A stretch of 64,000 nucleotides of DNA from Halopseudomonas salina (GCF_008641105.1 NZ_VTTI01000010.1:62001-126000); one strand, 5' to 3'. Positions 16,514 to 24,324 are shown, counted from the stretch's first letter. The notes: generated by a model from the sequence alone, not told the origin. A program made the numbers and translations.

Positions 16514-16543
16514 ACTATAGGAACCGCACGCACGCACCGTCAA
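16514..16543 (-). promoter_or_regulatory. Predicted sigma70 promoter of the dcw operon
   Basis: On the minus strand a -35 element TTGACG (16538-16543) and a -10 element TATAGT (16514-16519) are separated by 18 bases; each matches consensus at five of six positions. The start site would be near 16507, at the first MraZ box, giving an 83-base leader to the mraZ GTG. Confidence 0.75.
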
Positions 16544-16661
16544 GTAAGGACTTCACGGAAAATCCTTTATATGGCAGGGAGTTAGTACAAAAAATGGGGG
16601 TACAAGAGAGAATCTGCTTCAACTTTTGATGGCGAAGCTGAGCAATCACAAGAACATGGCC

Positions 16662-16684
16662 GTATTACTTAATGTAATACATTA
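16662..16684. repeat. Overlapping inverted repeats (possible operator)
   Basis: GTATTAC-TTAAT-GTAATAC (16662-16680) overlaps the perfect 15-base palindrome TAATGTA-A-TACATTA (16670-16684). No gene starts directly beside it, and neither arm is followed by a T run as a terminator would be. Function unknown. Confidence 0.5.
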
Positions 16685-16762
16685 GGTGTAAGATTTTTTT
16701 GGTCTAACAAGAAGGGTTTTCACTGCGCGCCGTTCGATCGAATATGACGCTTGAAAAAAATA

Positions 16763-17115
<353 letters not shown>

Positions 17116-17122
17116 GAAGGAG

Positions 17123-17149
17123 ATTATCCGTCTTCGGCCAGCGCGGCAA
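17123..17149 (-). promoter_or_regulatory. Predicted rnpB promoter
   Basis: On the minus strand GATAAT (17123-17128) lies about seven bases before the mapped 5' end of RNase P RNA, with TTGCCG (17144-17149) 15 bases further upstream. Match and placement are reasonable, though the spacing is short. Confidence 0.55.
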
Positions 17150-17163
17150 GCGTTGCTTGCCCT

Positions 17164-17248
17164 TGCACCGTACTGGCGCATTGATTGCACCACAATCGCG
17201 CATGAATAGCTTCGATTCCATCTGCCATTTTTGCCCCATTGCGGTGCA
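17164..17248 (+). promoter_or_regulatory. Three NtrC-like enhancer sites
   Basis: The NtrC dyad TGCACC-N5-GGTGCA is matched three times: 17164-17180 (TGCACC/GGCGCA, 11 of 12), 17186-17202 (TGCACC/CGCGCA, 10 of 12) and 17232-17248 (TGCCCC/GGTGCA, 11 of 12). Their centres lie about 132, 110 and 64 bases upstream of the start site expected from the sigma54 promoter, with the first two 22 bases (two helical turns) apart. This is the standard arrangement for NtrC activation under nitrogen limitation. Binding itself is inferred. Confidence 0.75.
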
Positions 17249-17277
17249 GGCCCCGAAAAATCGACGACGACCCAAAG

Positions 17278-17293
17278 TGGCACAGGCCCTGCA
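17278..17293 (+). promoter_or_regulatory. Sigma54 (RpoN) promoter
   Basis: TGGCAC-AGGCC-CTGCA matches the sigma54 consensus TGGCAC-N5-TTGCA with a single mismatch and the exact GG/GC spacing (17279-17280 and 17291-17292). Transcription should start near 17304. It is downstream of NtrC-like sites and upstream of the riboswitch and the guanidine genes. Confidence 0.85.
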
Positions 17294-17378
17294 TTAGGCT
17301 ATTGAGCATACGAGACTCGGGTCCATAGGATCCCTGATGCGTTGCCGGGCACATGCCTGATACAACTTGCTACCAATG

Positions 17379-17475
17379 GACAACTAGGGTTCCGACCTGT
17401 TTGACAGGTGACTGGTCCGAGAGTTGTCGACCTCCGGCAGGGGGTTACACGGCGGGACAAAAGCCCGGGAGAGCC
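17379..17475 (+). ncRNA. Guanidine-I riboswitch (ykkC/yxkD class)
   Basis: This aptamer binds guanidinium and turns on guanidine export or degradation genes. The class consensus blocks are all present in order: CTAGGGTTCCG (17384-17394), ACTGGTCCGAGAG (17411-17423), ACACGGCGGGACAAAAGCCC (17447-17466) and CGGGAGAG (17466-17473). The first stem closes by GACAAC (17379-17384) pairing with GTTGTC (17423-17428). It lies about 45 bases before the permease start. The match is close enough that the class is not in doubt; exact ends are approximate. Confidence 0.95.
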
Positions 17476-17513
17476 TCAGACACCTGAGATCTCGTTACCT
17501 GTAACCCATGGAG
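17442..17513 (+). promoter_or_regulatory. Probable riboswitch expression platform and RBS
   Basis: TGTAACCC (17500-17507), just before the GGAG Shine-Dalgarno (17510-17513), is a perfect complement of GGGTTACA (17442-17449) inside the aptamer. It also lies within a small hairpin (GTTAC-CT-GTAAC, 17494-17505). No hairpin followed by a T run is present, so control of ribosome access looks more likely than termination. The alternative pairing is inference. Confidence 0.5.
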
Positions 17514-17519
17514 CTGCCC

Positions 17520-18338
17520 ATGTCACGATTGATGAACCGCACCCCTGGCAAAGTATCAAAGCTCGGGCTGATATTGCTCCCCTTCGCGTTGCTGCTTCTG
17601 CTTTATCTGTACAGCTCTCAGGCTCGCCTGGCTGAAAACCCCAATGACAAGCTATTACCCAGCTTCACGCAGATGGCCGACGCGGTTGATCGGATGGCGT
17701 TCACTCCGGACCGGCGCAGCGGCGAATACCTCTGGTGGGTGGATTCGGCCTCCAGCCTCAAGCGCCTGTTTACCGGCCTGGGCATTGCCGCAGTAGTTAG
17801 CCTGGGGCTGGGCCTGATGATGCTTATCCCCCTGGTACGCACTCCGCTCTCCCCGCTGGTAACGGTGATTTCGATGATTCCACCGCTATCGATTCTGCCT
17901 ATTCTGTTCATCGTGATGGGCCTGGGAGAACTGTCCAAGGTCATGTTGATAGTCATCGGCATCACGCCGGTATTGATCCGCGATATGCAGCAACGGGTCA
18001 GCGAGATTCCCGCCGAACTGCTGGTCAAGGCTCAAACGCTCGGCGCCAGCACCTGGCAGGTAACTATCCGGGTGGTACTGCCACAACTGTTGCCGCGTCT
18101 ACTCCAGGGCCTGTGCCTGGCGCTCGGGCCGGCCTGGCTGTTTCTGATAGCCGCCGAGGCGATCGCCTCCACCGACGGATTGGGCTATCGCATCTTTCTG
18201 GTGCGCCGTTACCTGGCCATGGACGTGATACTCCCCTACGTCGCGTGGATCACCCTGCTCGCGTTCATCATGGACCGTTCACTAAAGGGGCTAGGCAGGG
18301 TGATGTTCCCCTGGTTCGAGCCAAAGGGAGGCCGCTGA
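17520..18338 (+). CDS. ABC transporter permease, probable guanidine uptake
   Basis: This is an inner-membrane permease of the NrtB/SsuC/TauC type (binding-protein-dependent transport fold), with about six transmembrane segments in 272 residues. The cytoplasmic coupling loop is visible as AELLVKAQTLGASTWQVTIRVVLPQLLP (about residues 162-189), close to the EAA-loop consensus. I chose the ATG at 17520 (MSRLMNRTPG) because GGAG sits six bases upstream; an ATG four codons earlier has none. It is the first gene after the guanidine-I riboswitch and is followed by its ATPase. Guanidine or a related compound as substrate is inferred from context. No substrate-binding protein gene accompanies it. Confidence 0.85.
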   Translation: MSRLMNRTPGKVSKLGLILLPFALLLLLYLYSSQARLAENPNDKLLPSFTQMADAVDRMAFTPDRRSGEYLWWVDSASSLKRLFTGLGIAAVVSLGLGLMMLIPLVRTPLSPLVTVISMIPPLSILPILFIVMGLGELSKVMLIVIGITPVLIRDMQQRVSEIPAELLVKAQTLGASTWQVTIRVVLPQLLPRLLQGLCLALGPAWLFLIAAEAIASTDGLGYRIFLVRRYLAMDVILPYVAWITLLAFIMDRSLKGLGRVMFPWFEPKGGR

Positions 18339-18339
18339 T

Positions 18340-19149
18340 ATGAGTGCCATATCTATCCGCCATGTATGGCAGCAGTATGATGAGAGCGTAGTGCTCGAAA
18401 ATCTCAACCTGGAAGTCGCCAGCGGTGAATTCATCACCATGGTAGGGGCCTCCGGTTGTGGGAAGTCCACCTTCCTGCGCCTTCTATTGGGGCAGGAAAC
18501 GCCCAGCAAGGGCAGCATACTGCTGGACGATCAGCCCCTGGTGGCTGAACCGGGCCCAGAGCGCGGCGTGGTGTTCCAACGCTATTCGGTCTTTCCGCAC
18601 CTGACCGTGCTGGGCAACGTCATGCTTGGTCTTGAGTTGCAGGCAGCGCCTTTGCTCAGCCGGCTATTTGGCAAGGCCAGACAGGAAGCCCGAAAGAAAA
18701 GTATCGAAATGCTCGAGGCAGTCGGCCTGGGTGATGCCATCGACAAGTACCCTCATGCCCTGTCCGGCGGCATGCAGCAGCGCTTGGCCATCGCCCAGGC
18801 GCTGGTTAAAGCGCCACGCATCCTACTGCTGGATGAACCCTTCGGCGCACTAGACCCGGGAACCCGCAAGGACATGCATGAACTGTTGCTGTCACTGTGG
18901 CGCAAGGCCGGCCTTACGGTATTTATGGTCACCCATGACCTGACCGAAGGCTTCACCCTGGGCACCCGCCTGTTGGTATTCGACAAGGTGCGCACCGACC
19001 CGCAGGCTCCCGGCGCCTATGGCGCTCGCATTACCTACGACATTCCCCTCAACAGCGATCGTCTGGCGGCGCGCAAGGCACTGGATGCGCTGCCCGATCA
19101 CGTTGCCCCAAAAGCGCTTTCATCCGATCAGCAAGGAGCCACCCAATGA
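18340..19149 (+). CDS. ABC transporter ATP-binding protein, probable guanidine uptake
   Basis: This is the nucleotide-binding subunit of the NrtD/SsuB/TauB family that powers the preceding permease. The 269-residue protein has Walker A GASGCGKST at 36-44, a Q-loop near QRYSVFPHLTVLGNV, the signature LSGGMQQRLAIAQAL and Walker B ILLLDEPFGALDP, then the switch histidine in MVTHDL. GGAGG lies upstream of the ATG, and its stop overlaps the next gene by four bases. Substrate assignment rests on the riboswitch and the enzymes encoded downstream. Confidence 0.88.
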   Translation: MSAISIRHVWQQYDESVVLENLNLEVASGEFITMVGASGCGKSTFLRLLLGQETPSKGSILLDDQPLVAEPGPERGVVFQRYSVFPHLTVLGNVMLGLELQAAPLLSRLFGKARQEARKKSIEMLEAVGLGDAIDKYPHALSGGMQQRLAIAQALVKAPRILLLDEPFGALDPGTRKDMHELLLSLWRKAGLTVFMVTHDLTEGFTLGTRLLVFDKVRTDPQAPGAYGARITYDIPLNSDRLAARKALDALPDHVAPKALSSDQQGATQ

Positions 19150-19874
19150 GTGTACCCGCGCCATTGCGCCCTACCCTTTATAGCGAAATTCTGCCCGGCG
19201 GCGGCCATACCTCTTTCGTGCTCAAGCGCGGTCAACTGCTGCGAATCACCGACCTCGAGGGCGGTGCCAATGTCAGCCTGATGCTGTTCAACGCCCATGA
19301 AAAGAGTGAGCGTCTGAACCTGCCCGACAGCCTCAAGTGCCAGCACACCGCTAAGCTCACCGCCGGCCATTGCCTCTACTCCGACATGGGTCGGGTGCTC
19401 GCGGCCATCGTCACCGACACCTGTGGCTGGAGTGACAGCTTCGGCGGGGTACTCGACGCCGAAGAGGTGAAGGAAAAATACGGCGCAGGCAGCTACCAGG
19501 AGCTACGCAACGGTTTCTTCCGTAACGGCATGGACAATCTGCTGGTGGAAATGGGCAAGTGGAACCTGAGTTTGGCGGATTTGCTGATGACCCTGAATCT
19601 GTTCAGCAAGGTCGCCGTGGATGCCCAGGACCGCTTCGTTTTCCATCCGGGCAACTCGGTTGCTGGAGACTACATAGAGCTCTACGCACCAATGGACACG
19701 CTGGTGGTACTGACCGCCCTGCAGCATCCGCTGGACCCCGCGCCCGACTATGCACCCAAACCGGTACAGCTGGATTGGCATCAGGTCGCCGACGACGGCA
19801 TCACTGTGCTGTGCCGCAAGACCCGCGAAGAAAATACCCGCGGCCTGCACAACACCGACCGCATTCACCTCTGA
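19146..19874 (+). CDS. Carboxyguanidine deiminase subunit (UAAP family, first of pair)
   Basis: One of two homologous, tandem 'urea-amidolyase-associated proteins' (DUF1989 fold). The pair is now known to form carboxyguanidine deiminase, CgdAB, which releases ammonia from carboxyguanidine to give allophanate. The 242-residue protein shows the family landmarks [14 protein letters not shown] (about 36-49), the cysteine motif DTCG at 91-94 and [21 protein letters not shown] precedes the ATG, and the start overlaps the ATPase stop. I do not assign the A or B letter because I cannot align to the characterised pair here. The old view as a urea-pathway accessory is superseded. Confidence 0.88.
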   Translation: MSVPAPLRPTLYSEILPGGGHTSFVLKRGQLLRITDLEGGANVSLMLFNAHEKSERLNLPDSLKCQHTAKLTAGHCLYSDMGRVLAAIVTDTCGWSDSFGGVLDAEEVKEKYGAGSYQELRNGFFRNGMDNLLVEMGKWNLSLADLLMTLNLFSKVAVDAQDRFVFHPGNSVAGDYIELYAPMDTLVVLTALQHPLDPAPDYAPKPVQLDWHQVADDGITVLCRKTREENTRGLHNTDRIHL

Positions 19875-19885
19875 GGGCCGCCACC

Positions 19886-20521
19886 ATGACATTGACCCAC
19901 AGCGACAAGACCGCCGAGACCGCCAGCCACCGCGCCACAGTGGGCGCAGGCGAACCCTTCATGCTCGACATCAAGGCCGGCCAGACCCTGCGTCTGCACG
20001 ACCTGGAAGGCAACCAGGCGGTAGATACCCTTTTCTACAGCGCCAGCAATCCCCGCGAGCGCTATGACGTACAGCGTACCCTGCGCAAGCAGAACAGCGT
20101 CTACCTGACTACCGGGAGTGTCCTTTTCAGCAATCTGGGCAAACCGATGCTGACCATCACCGCCGACACCTGCGGCCGGCATGACACCCTGGGCGGCGCC
20201 TGTGCCCAGGAAAGCAACACCGTGCGTTACGCGCTCAACACCCGCTACATGCACAGCTGCCGCGACAACTTCCTGCGCACCTGTCTGCACGATGGCCGGC
20301 TGGGCAAGGCAGATATCAGCGCCAACATCAATTTCTTCATGAACGTCCCGGTCACCCCCGAGGGCGGCCTGACATTCGAAGACGGCATTTCCGGCGCCGG
20401 CAAGTACGTCGAGCTGGTCGCGCACATGGACATCATAGTGCTGATCTCCAACTGCCCGCAGCTCAACAACCCCTGCAACGGCTATAACCCGACGCCCGCG
20501 GAGGTGTTGGTTTGGGGCTGA
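19886..20521 (+). CDS. Carboxyguanidine deiminase subunit (UAAP family, second of pair)
   Basis: This is the second DUF1989-family protein, 211 residues, homologous to its upstream neighbour: [15 protein letters not shown] (about 39-53), DTCG at 94-97 and [18 protein letters not shown] align with the corresponding segments. It differs by the C-terminal [16 protein letters not shown] stretch typical of this partner. The ATG at 19886, after GAGG, is 11 bases past the first subunit's stop. A longer reading of the same frame runs back through the first gene and was rejected. It is expected to form a hetero-oligomer with the first subunit and act on the product of the downstream carboxylase. Confidence 0.88.
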   Translation: MTLTHSDKTAETASHRATVGAGEPFMLDIKAGQTLRLHDLEGNQAVDTLFYSASNPRERYDVQRTLRKQNSVYLTTGSVLFSNLGKPMLTITADTCGRHDTLGGACAQESNTVRYALNTRYMHSCRDNFLRTCLHDGRLGKADISANINFFMNVPVTPEGGLTFEDGISGAGKYVELVAHMDIIVLISNCPQLNNPCNGYNPTPAEVLVWG

Positions 20522-20522
20522 G

Positions 20523-20640
20523 TGAGCTACAAGCTTCAAGCGGCAAGCTTCAAGTTGGCCGTGCAGCGATCGATTGATGCGATTTTGAATGTAGCCGCTT
20601 GCAGCTTGTCGCTGGCGGCTTGCAGCTTCAGCTGGGACGA
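20523..20640. repeat. REP-like palindromic intergenic element
   Basis: CAAGCTTCAAGCGGC (20530-20544) and GCCGCTTGCAGCTTG (20594-20608) are inverted copies matching at 14 of 15 positions, and a further GGCTTGCAGCTTCAGCT follows. The AAGCTTCAAG/GCTTGCAGCTT vocabulary resembles repetitive intergenic elements common in Pseudomonas genomes. It lies inside the operon, between the deiminase and carboxylase genes, and could act as a processing or stability hairpin. Confidence 0.6.
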
Positions 20641-20694
20641 CCCGCGGAGCACAGAACAGGTAACCCAGGACGACCTGGCCGAGGAATATCCACG

Positions 20695-23600
20695 ATGTTC
20701 GATACATTACTCATAGCCAACCGCGGTGCCATTGCCTGCCGGATCCTGCGCACACTGAAGGATCTTGAGGTCAAGGGTGTTGCTGTCTACTCCGAGGCCG
20801 ATGCGGCCAGTCTGCATATCCAGCAGGCCGACCAGGCGATCTCCCTGGGTGAAGGTGGGGCGACGGGCACCTACCTGGATGTGGACAAGATTCTCGCGGC
20901 GGCAAAACACAGCGGCGCAAAGGCCATCCATCCTGGCTACGGTTTTCTTTCGGAAAACGCCGCCTTCGCCGAGGCCTGCGAAGCAGCCGGCATTGCCTTC
21001 GTCGGCCCAACGCCTGAGCAACTGCGCGTCTTTGGCCTGAAGCATACTGCCCGGTCCCTGGCCAAGGAGCATGGCGTACCCATGCTCGAGGGTACGGACC
21101 TGCTCGACAGTCTTGAATCCGCGTTGATCGCAGCCGAGCAGGTCGGCTACCCGGTCATGCTCAAGAGCACTGCCGGTGGTGGCGGTATCGGTATGCGCGT
21201 GTGCTACAGCGCAGCCGAACTGAGCGAGGCCTTCGAAACCGTCAAACGCCTGGGCCAGAACAACTTCAGCGACGCTGGCGTGTTTATCGAGAAATACATC
21301 CAGCGCGCCCGCCACCTGGAAGTACAGGTATTCGGTGATGGACAGGGTGAGGTGCTGGCACTGGGCGTGCGTGACTGCTCGGTACAACGACGCAACCAGA
21401 AAGTGATCGAGGAAACGCCCGCGCCCAACCTGCCCGAGGGCATGGCCGAAGCACTCTGCGAAGCAGCCATCCGCCTGGCCAGTGCCGTGCGCTACCGGAG
21501 CGCCGGCACCGTTGAGTTTGTCTATGACAGCGAGGCTGCGAAATTCTATTTTCTCGAGGTAAACACCCGGTTGCAGGTCGAGCATGGCGTCACTGAGCAA
21601 GTCTGGGACGTGGATCTGGTTAGCTGGATGATCCAACTGGCCGCAGGTGATCTGCCGCCACTCGCCCAACTGGGCGTGGGCCTGGATGCCCGTGGCCATG
21701 CGATCCAGGCGCGGGTCTATGCCGAGGACCCAGGCCGCGACTTCCAGCCGTGCCCGGGCCTGCTGACCGCTGTGAATTTTCCCGCTGCCGGCGGCGAGGC
21801 GCTGCGAATCGACAGCTGGGTAGAGGCTGGTTGCGAAATCCCACCCTATTTCGATCCGATGATCGCCAAGATCATCTGCTGGGAGCCAACCCGCGAGCAA
21901 GCCAGCAAGGCACTGCATCAGGCGCTGGGCGACACACTGCTGTATGGCGTGGAGACCAACCGTGATTACCTGCGGCAGATCCTCACCTACGCGCCCTTTT
22001 CCTCTGGCGAACCCTGGACCCGCTGCCTGGATGAGCTGACCTACCAGGCCAGCACCTTCGAGGTCATCAGCGGCGGCACCCAGACCACGGTGCAGGATGT
22101 GCCCGGTCGCCTGGGCTACTGGTCGGTGGGGGTGCCCCCATCAGGGCCGATGGATAATCTGGCGCTGCAACTGGGTAACCGTCTGCTGGGCAACCCGCAA
22201 AACGCCGCCGGTCTGGAAATTACCATGAGCGGCCCCACCCTAACGTTCAACACCAACGCCGTGGTTGCCGTGACTGGCGCCGAGATTCCGCTGAACCTGG
22301 ATGGCAAGCCGCAAGCCATGCATACCAGCCTGCTAATCAAGGCCGGCAGCCAACTGGCAATCGGCACCATCGCCGGCTCCGGTGCGCGCAGCTATCTGAC
22401 CATTCGCGGTGGCATCCAGTTGCCAGACTATCTGGGCAGCAAGAGCACCTTTACCCTTGGGCAGTTTGGCGGTCATGCCGGTCGTGCCCTGCGCGCCGGT
22501 GACGTCTTACATCTGCAGGAACTGACCGATACCAGCAGCGGCACCTCCCTGCCCACCGCCTTGCACACTGACCTGCCGGCGGTGCGCAATGTGCGCGTCA
22601 TCTACGGTCCACATGCCGCCCCGGAGTACTTTACCGAGGCTTACATGCAGCGCTTTCTGGAAACCGATTGGGAAGTGCACTTCAATTCCAGCCGCACCGG
22701 TGTGCGTCTGATTGGTCCCAAACCCGAATGGGTGCGCGAAGACGGCGGTGAGGCCGGCCTGCACCCCTCGAACATCCATGACAATCCCTATGCCATCGGG
22801 GCTGTGGATTTCACCGGTGACATGCCAGTGATCCTCGGGCCCGACGGTCCCAGTCTGGGAGGGTTCGTCTGTCCGGTAACCCTTATCGAGGCGGATTTGT
22901 GGCAGATGGGCCAGCTTAAGGCCGGTGACCGGATTCGCTTTATTCCGGTCAGTCTTGAGACCGCGCGTGAACTGGCAACCTGTCGCCAACGGGACATCGC
23001 CCGACTAACTGCAGATTGCCCGGCAACCACTACCGCTGTGGCCCCCGAATCGCCCATCGTTCTGGACATCGGCGAAGAGGACACGCGGCTGGTCGCGCGA
23101 CTCTCCGGCGATACCCACCTGCTTATGGAGATTGGCCAACCGGAACTGAATCTGGTGCTGCGCTTCCGTGGCCATGCCCTGATGCAGGCGCTGGAGGCAA
23201 TGGACCTGGCGGGCGTGCATGACCTGACGCCCGGCATCCGCTCGTTGCAGGTGCACTACCAACCGGAGACCCTGTCGATTGATCGCTTGCTACGCATTAT
23301 CGAAGACGTCTGGGAAGACGTATGCCAGGCCCGTGACCTGAAAGTACCTTCACGCATTGTGCACCTGCCCCTGTCCTGGGACGACCCTGCTTGCCAGCTG
23401 GCCATAGAAAAGTACATGACCACCGTGCGCAAGGACGCGCCATGGTGCCCAAGCAACCTGGAGTTCATCCGTCGGATCAACGATCTACCCAACCTGGACG
23501 AGGTCTACCGCACCGTTTTCGAAGCCAGCTATCTGGTCATGGGTCTGGGCGATGTCTATCTTGGCGCGCCCGTAGCCACACCGCTGGACCCGCGCCACCG

Positions 23601-24297
23601 CCTGGTGACCACCAAGTACAATCCGGCGCGCACCTGGACAGCAGAAAATTCAGTGGGTATCGGCGGCGCCTACATGTGCGTATACGGGATGGAAGGGCCC
23701 GGCGGTTATCAGTTCGTTGGACGCACACTGCAGATGTGGAATCGCTACCGGGAAGTCGAAGCCTTTGGGGGGCAGCCCTGGCTGCTGAGATTCTTTGATC
23801 AGATCCGCTTCTACCCGGTCGCTGCCGATGAGCTGACGCGCATTCGTCGTGACTTTCCGCTGGGTCGCTATTCACTTGAGATCGAGGAGACCGAGCTGCA
23901 CCTGAACGCCTACCAGGCTTTTCTCGACGAAGAAGCGGACAGCATTCAGGCATTCCGGACGCACCAGAAAACCGCTTTCAATGCCGAGCGCGATCGCTGG
24001 ATTGCCAATGGGCAGGCAGACTTCTCCAGTGAAGAGCCGGAGGCGGAAGCGGGTGTAGAAGCGCCACTCCAAGCCGGCCAGCAAGGAATCGAAAGTCACA
24101 TAGCCGGCAACCTGTGGCAGGTTCAGGTTGTCGAGGGAGCACAGGTAAAAGCCGGCGACGTTCTGGTGATTCTGGAATCGATGAAAATGGAGATTCCGCT
24201 ATTGGCGCCCTGCGACGGCGTGATCACAGCGGTGCACGTGCAGCCTGGCTCGCCGGTAAAGGCCGGGCAACGGGTCATGGTACTGGAGGCCGATTAG
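20695..24297 (+). CDS. Guanidine carboxylase (biotin-dependent, formerly urea carboxylase)
   Basis: This 1200-residue enzyme uses ATP, bicarbonate and biotin to carboxylate guanidine; the product is passed to carboxyguanidine deiminase. Domains in order: biotin carboxylase (about 1-450) with the ATP-grasp loop KSTAGGGGIGM at 157-167 and EVNTRLQVEHGVTE near 287; a KipA-like AHS2 domain (from about 452); a KipI-like AHS1 domain (from about 785); and a biotinyl domain (about 1130-1200) with Lys1164 in ESMKMEIP. The ATG at 20695 follows GAGG; a longer frame reads through the repeat. Urea as substrate cannot be excluded from sequence alone, but the guanidine-I riboswitch and the deiminase genes favour guanidine. 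No allophanate hydrolase follows, and rsmI converges 27 bases downstream. Confidence 0.9.
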   Translation: MFDTLLIANRGAIACRILRTLKDLEVKGVAVYSEADAASLHIQQADQAISLGEGGATGTYLDVDKILAAAKHSGAKAIHPGYGFLSENAAFAEACEAAGIAFVGPTPEQLRVFGLKHTARSLAKEHGVPMLEGTDLLDSLESALIAAEQVGYPVMLKSTAGGGGIGMRVCYSAAELSEAFETVKRLGQNNFSDAGVFIEKYIQRARHLEVQVFGDGQGEVLALGVRDCSVQRRNQKVIEETPAPNLPEGMAEALCEAAIRLASAVRYRSAGTVEFVYDSEAAKFYFLEVNTRLQVEHGVTEQVWDVDLVSWMIQLAAGDLPPLAQLGVGLDARGHAIQARVYAEDPGRDFQPCPGLLTAVNFPAAGGEALRIDSWVEAGCEIPPYFDPMIAKIICWEPTREQASKALHQALGDTLLYGVETNRDYLRQILTYAPFSSGEPWTRCLDELTYQASTFEVISGGTQTTVQDVPGRLGYWSVGVPPSGPMDNLALQLGNRLLGNPQNAAGLEITMSGPTLTFNTNAVVAVTGAEIPLNLDGKPQAMHTSLLIKAGSQLAIGTIAGSGARSYLTIRGGIQLPDYLGSKSTFTLGQFGGHAGRALRAGDVLHLQELTDTSSGTSLPTALHTDLPAVRNVRVIYGPHAAPEYFTEAYMQRFLETDWEVHFNSSRTGVRLIGPKPEWVREDGGEAGLHPSNIHDNPYAIGAVDFTGDMPVILGPDGPSLGGFVCPVTLIEADLWQMGQLKAGDRIRFIPVSLETARELATCRQRDIARLTADCPATTTAVAPESPIVLDIGEEDTRLVARLSGDTHLLMEIGQPELNLVLRFRGHALMQALEAMDLAGVHDLTPGIRSLQVHYQPETLSIDRLLRIIEDVWEDVCQARDLKVPSRIVHLPLSWDDPACQLAIEKYMTTVRKDAPWCPSNLEFIRRINDLPNLDEVYRTVFEASYLVMGLGDVYLGAPVATPLDPRHRLVTTKYNPARTWTAENSVGIGGAYMCVYGMEGPGGYQFVGRTLQMWNRYREVEAFGGQPWLLRFFDQIRFYPVAADELTRIRRDFPLGRYSLEIEETELHLNAYQAFLDEEADSIQAFRTHQKTAFNAERDRWIANGQADFSSEEPEAEAGVEAPLQAGQQGIESHIAGNLWQVQVVEGAQVKAGDVLVILESMKMEIPLLAPCDGVITAVHVQPGSPVKAGQRVMVLEAD

Positions 24298-24324
24298 AGC
24301 TCCCCCGCAGGCAGGCCGCGGCTC

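Larger units (their letters stand above)
16425..16762. other. Regulatory intergenic region, mraZ to rnpB
   Basis: This AT-rich 338-base stretch has no convincing gene. On the minus strand it holds the dcw promoter and MraZ boxes near mraZ. An overlapping pair of inverted repeats lies in its middle (16662-16684), and the U-rich 3' flank of rnpB (minus-strand T run, 16753-16759) is at the far end. Confidence 0.7.
17116..17519 (+). other. Control region of the guanidine operon
   Basis: This 404-base stretch between rnpB and the ABC permease carries no gene. In order it contains the rnpB promoter (minus), three NtrC-like sites, a sigma54 promoter, about 75 bases of untranslated leader, a guanidine-I riboswitch and the ribosome binding region. 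The elements are listed separately. Confidence 0.85.

Noticed and set aside
17342..17371. Sigma70 or second sigma54 promoter directly before the riboswitch
   Set aside because: TTGCCG and TACAAC are only 13 bases apart, and the GGGCAC...TTGC pair is too widely spaced for sigma54.
20599..20694. 32-residue N-terminal extension of the carboxylase
   Set aside because: Reads through the REP-like repeat; GAGG and the conserved MFDTLLIANRGAIACR start favour 20695.
20707..21918. 403-codon minus-strand open frame
   Set aside because: Entirely antisense to the biotin carboxylase domain of guanidine carboxylase; no recognisable protein features.
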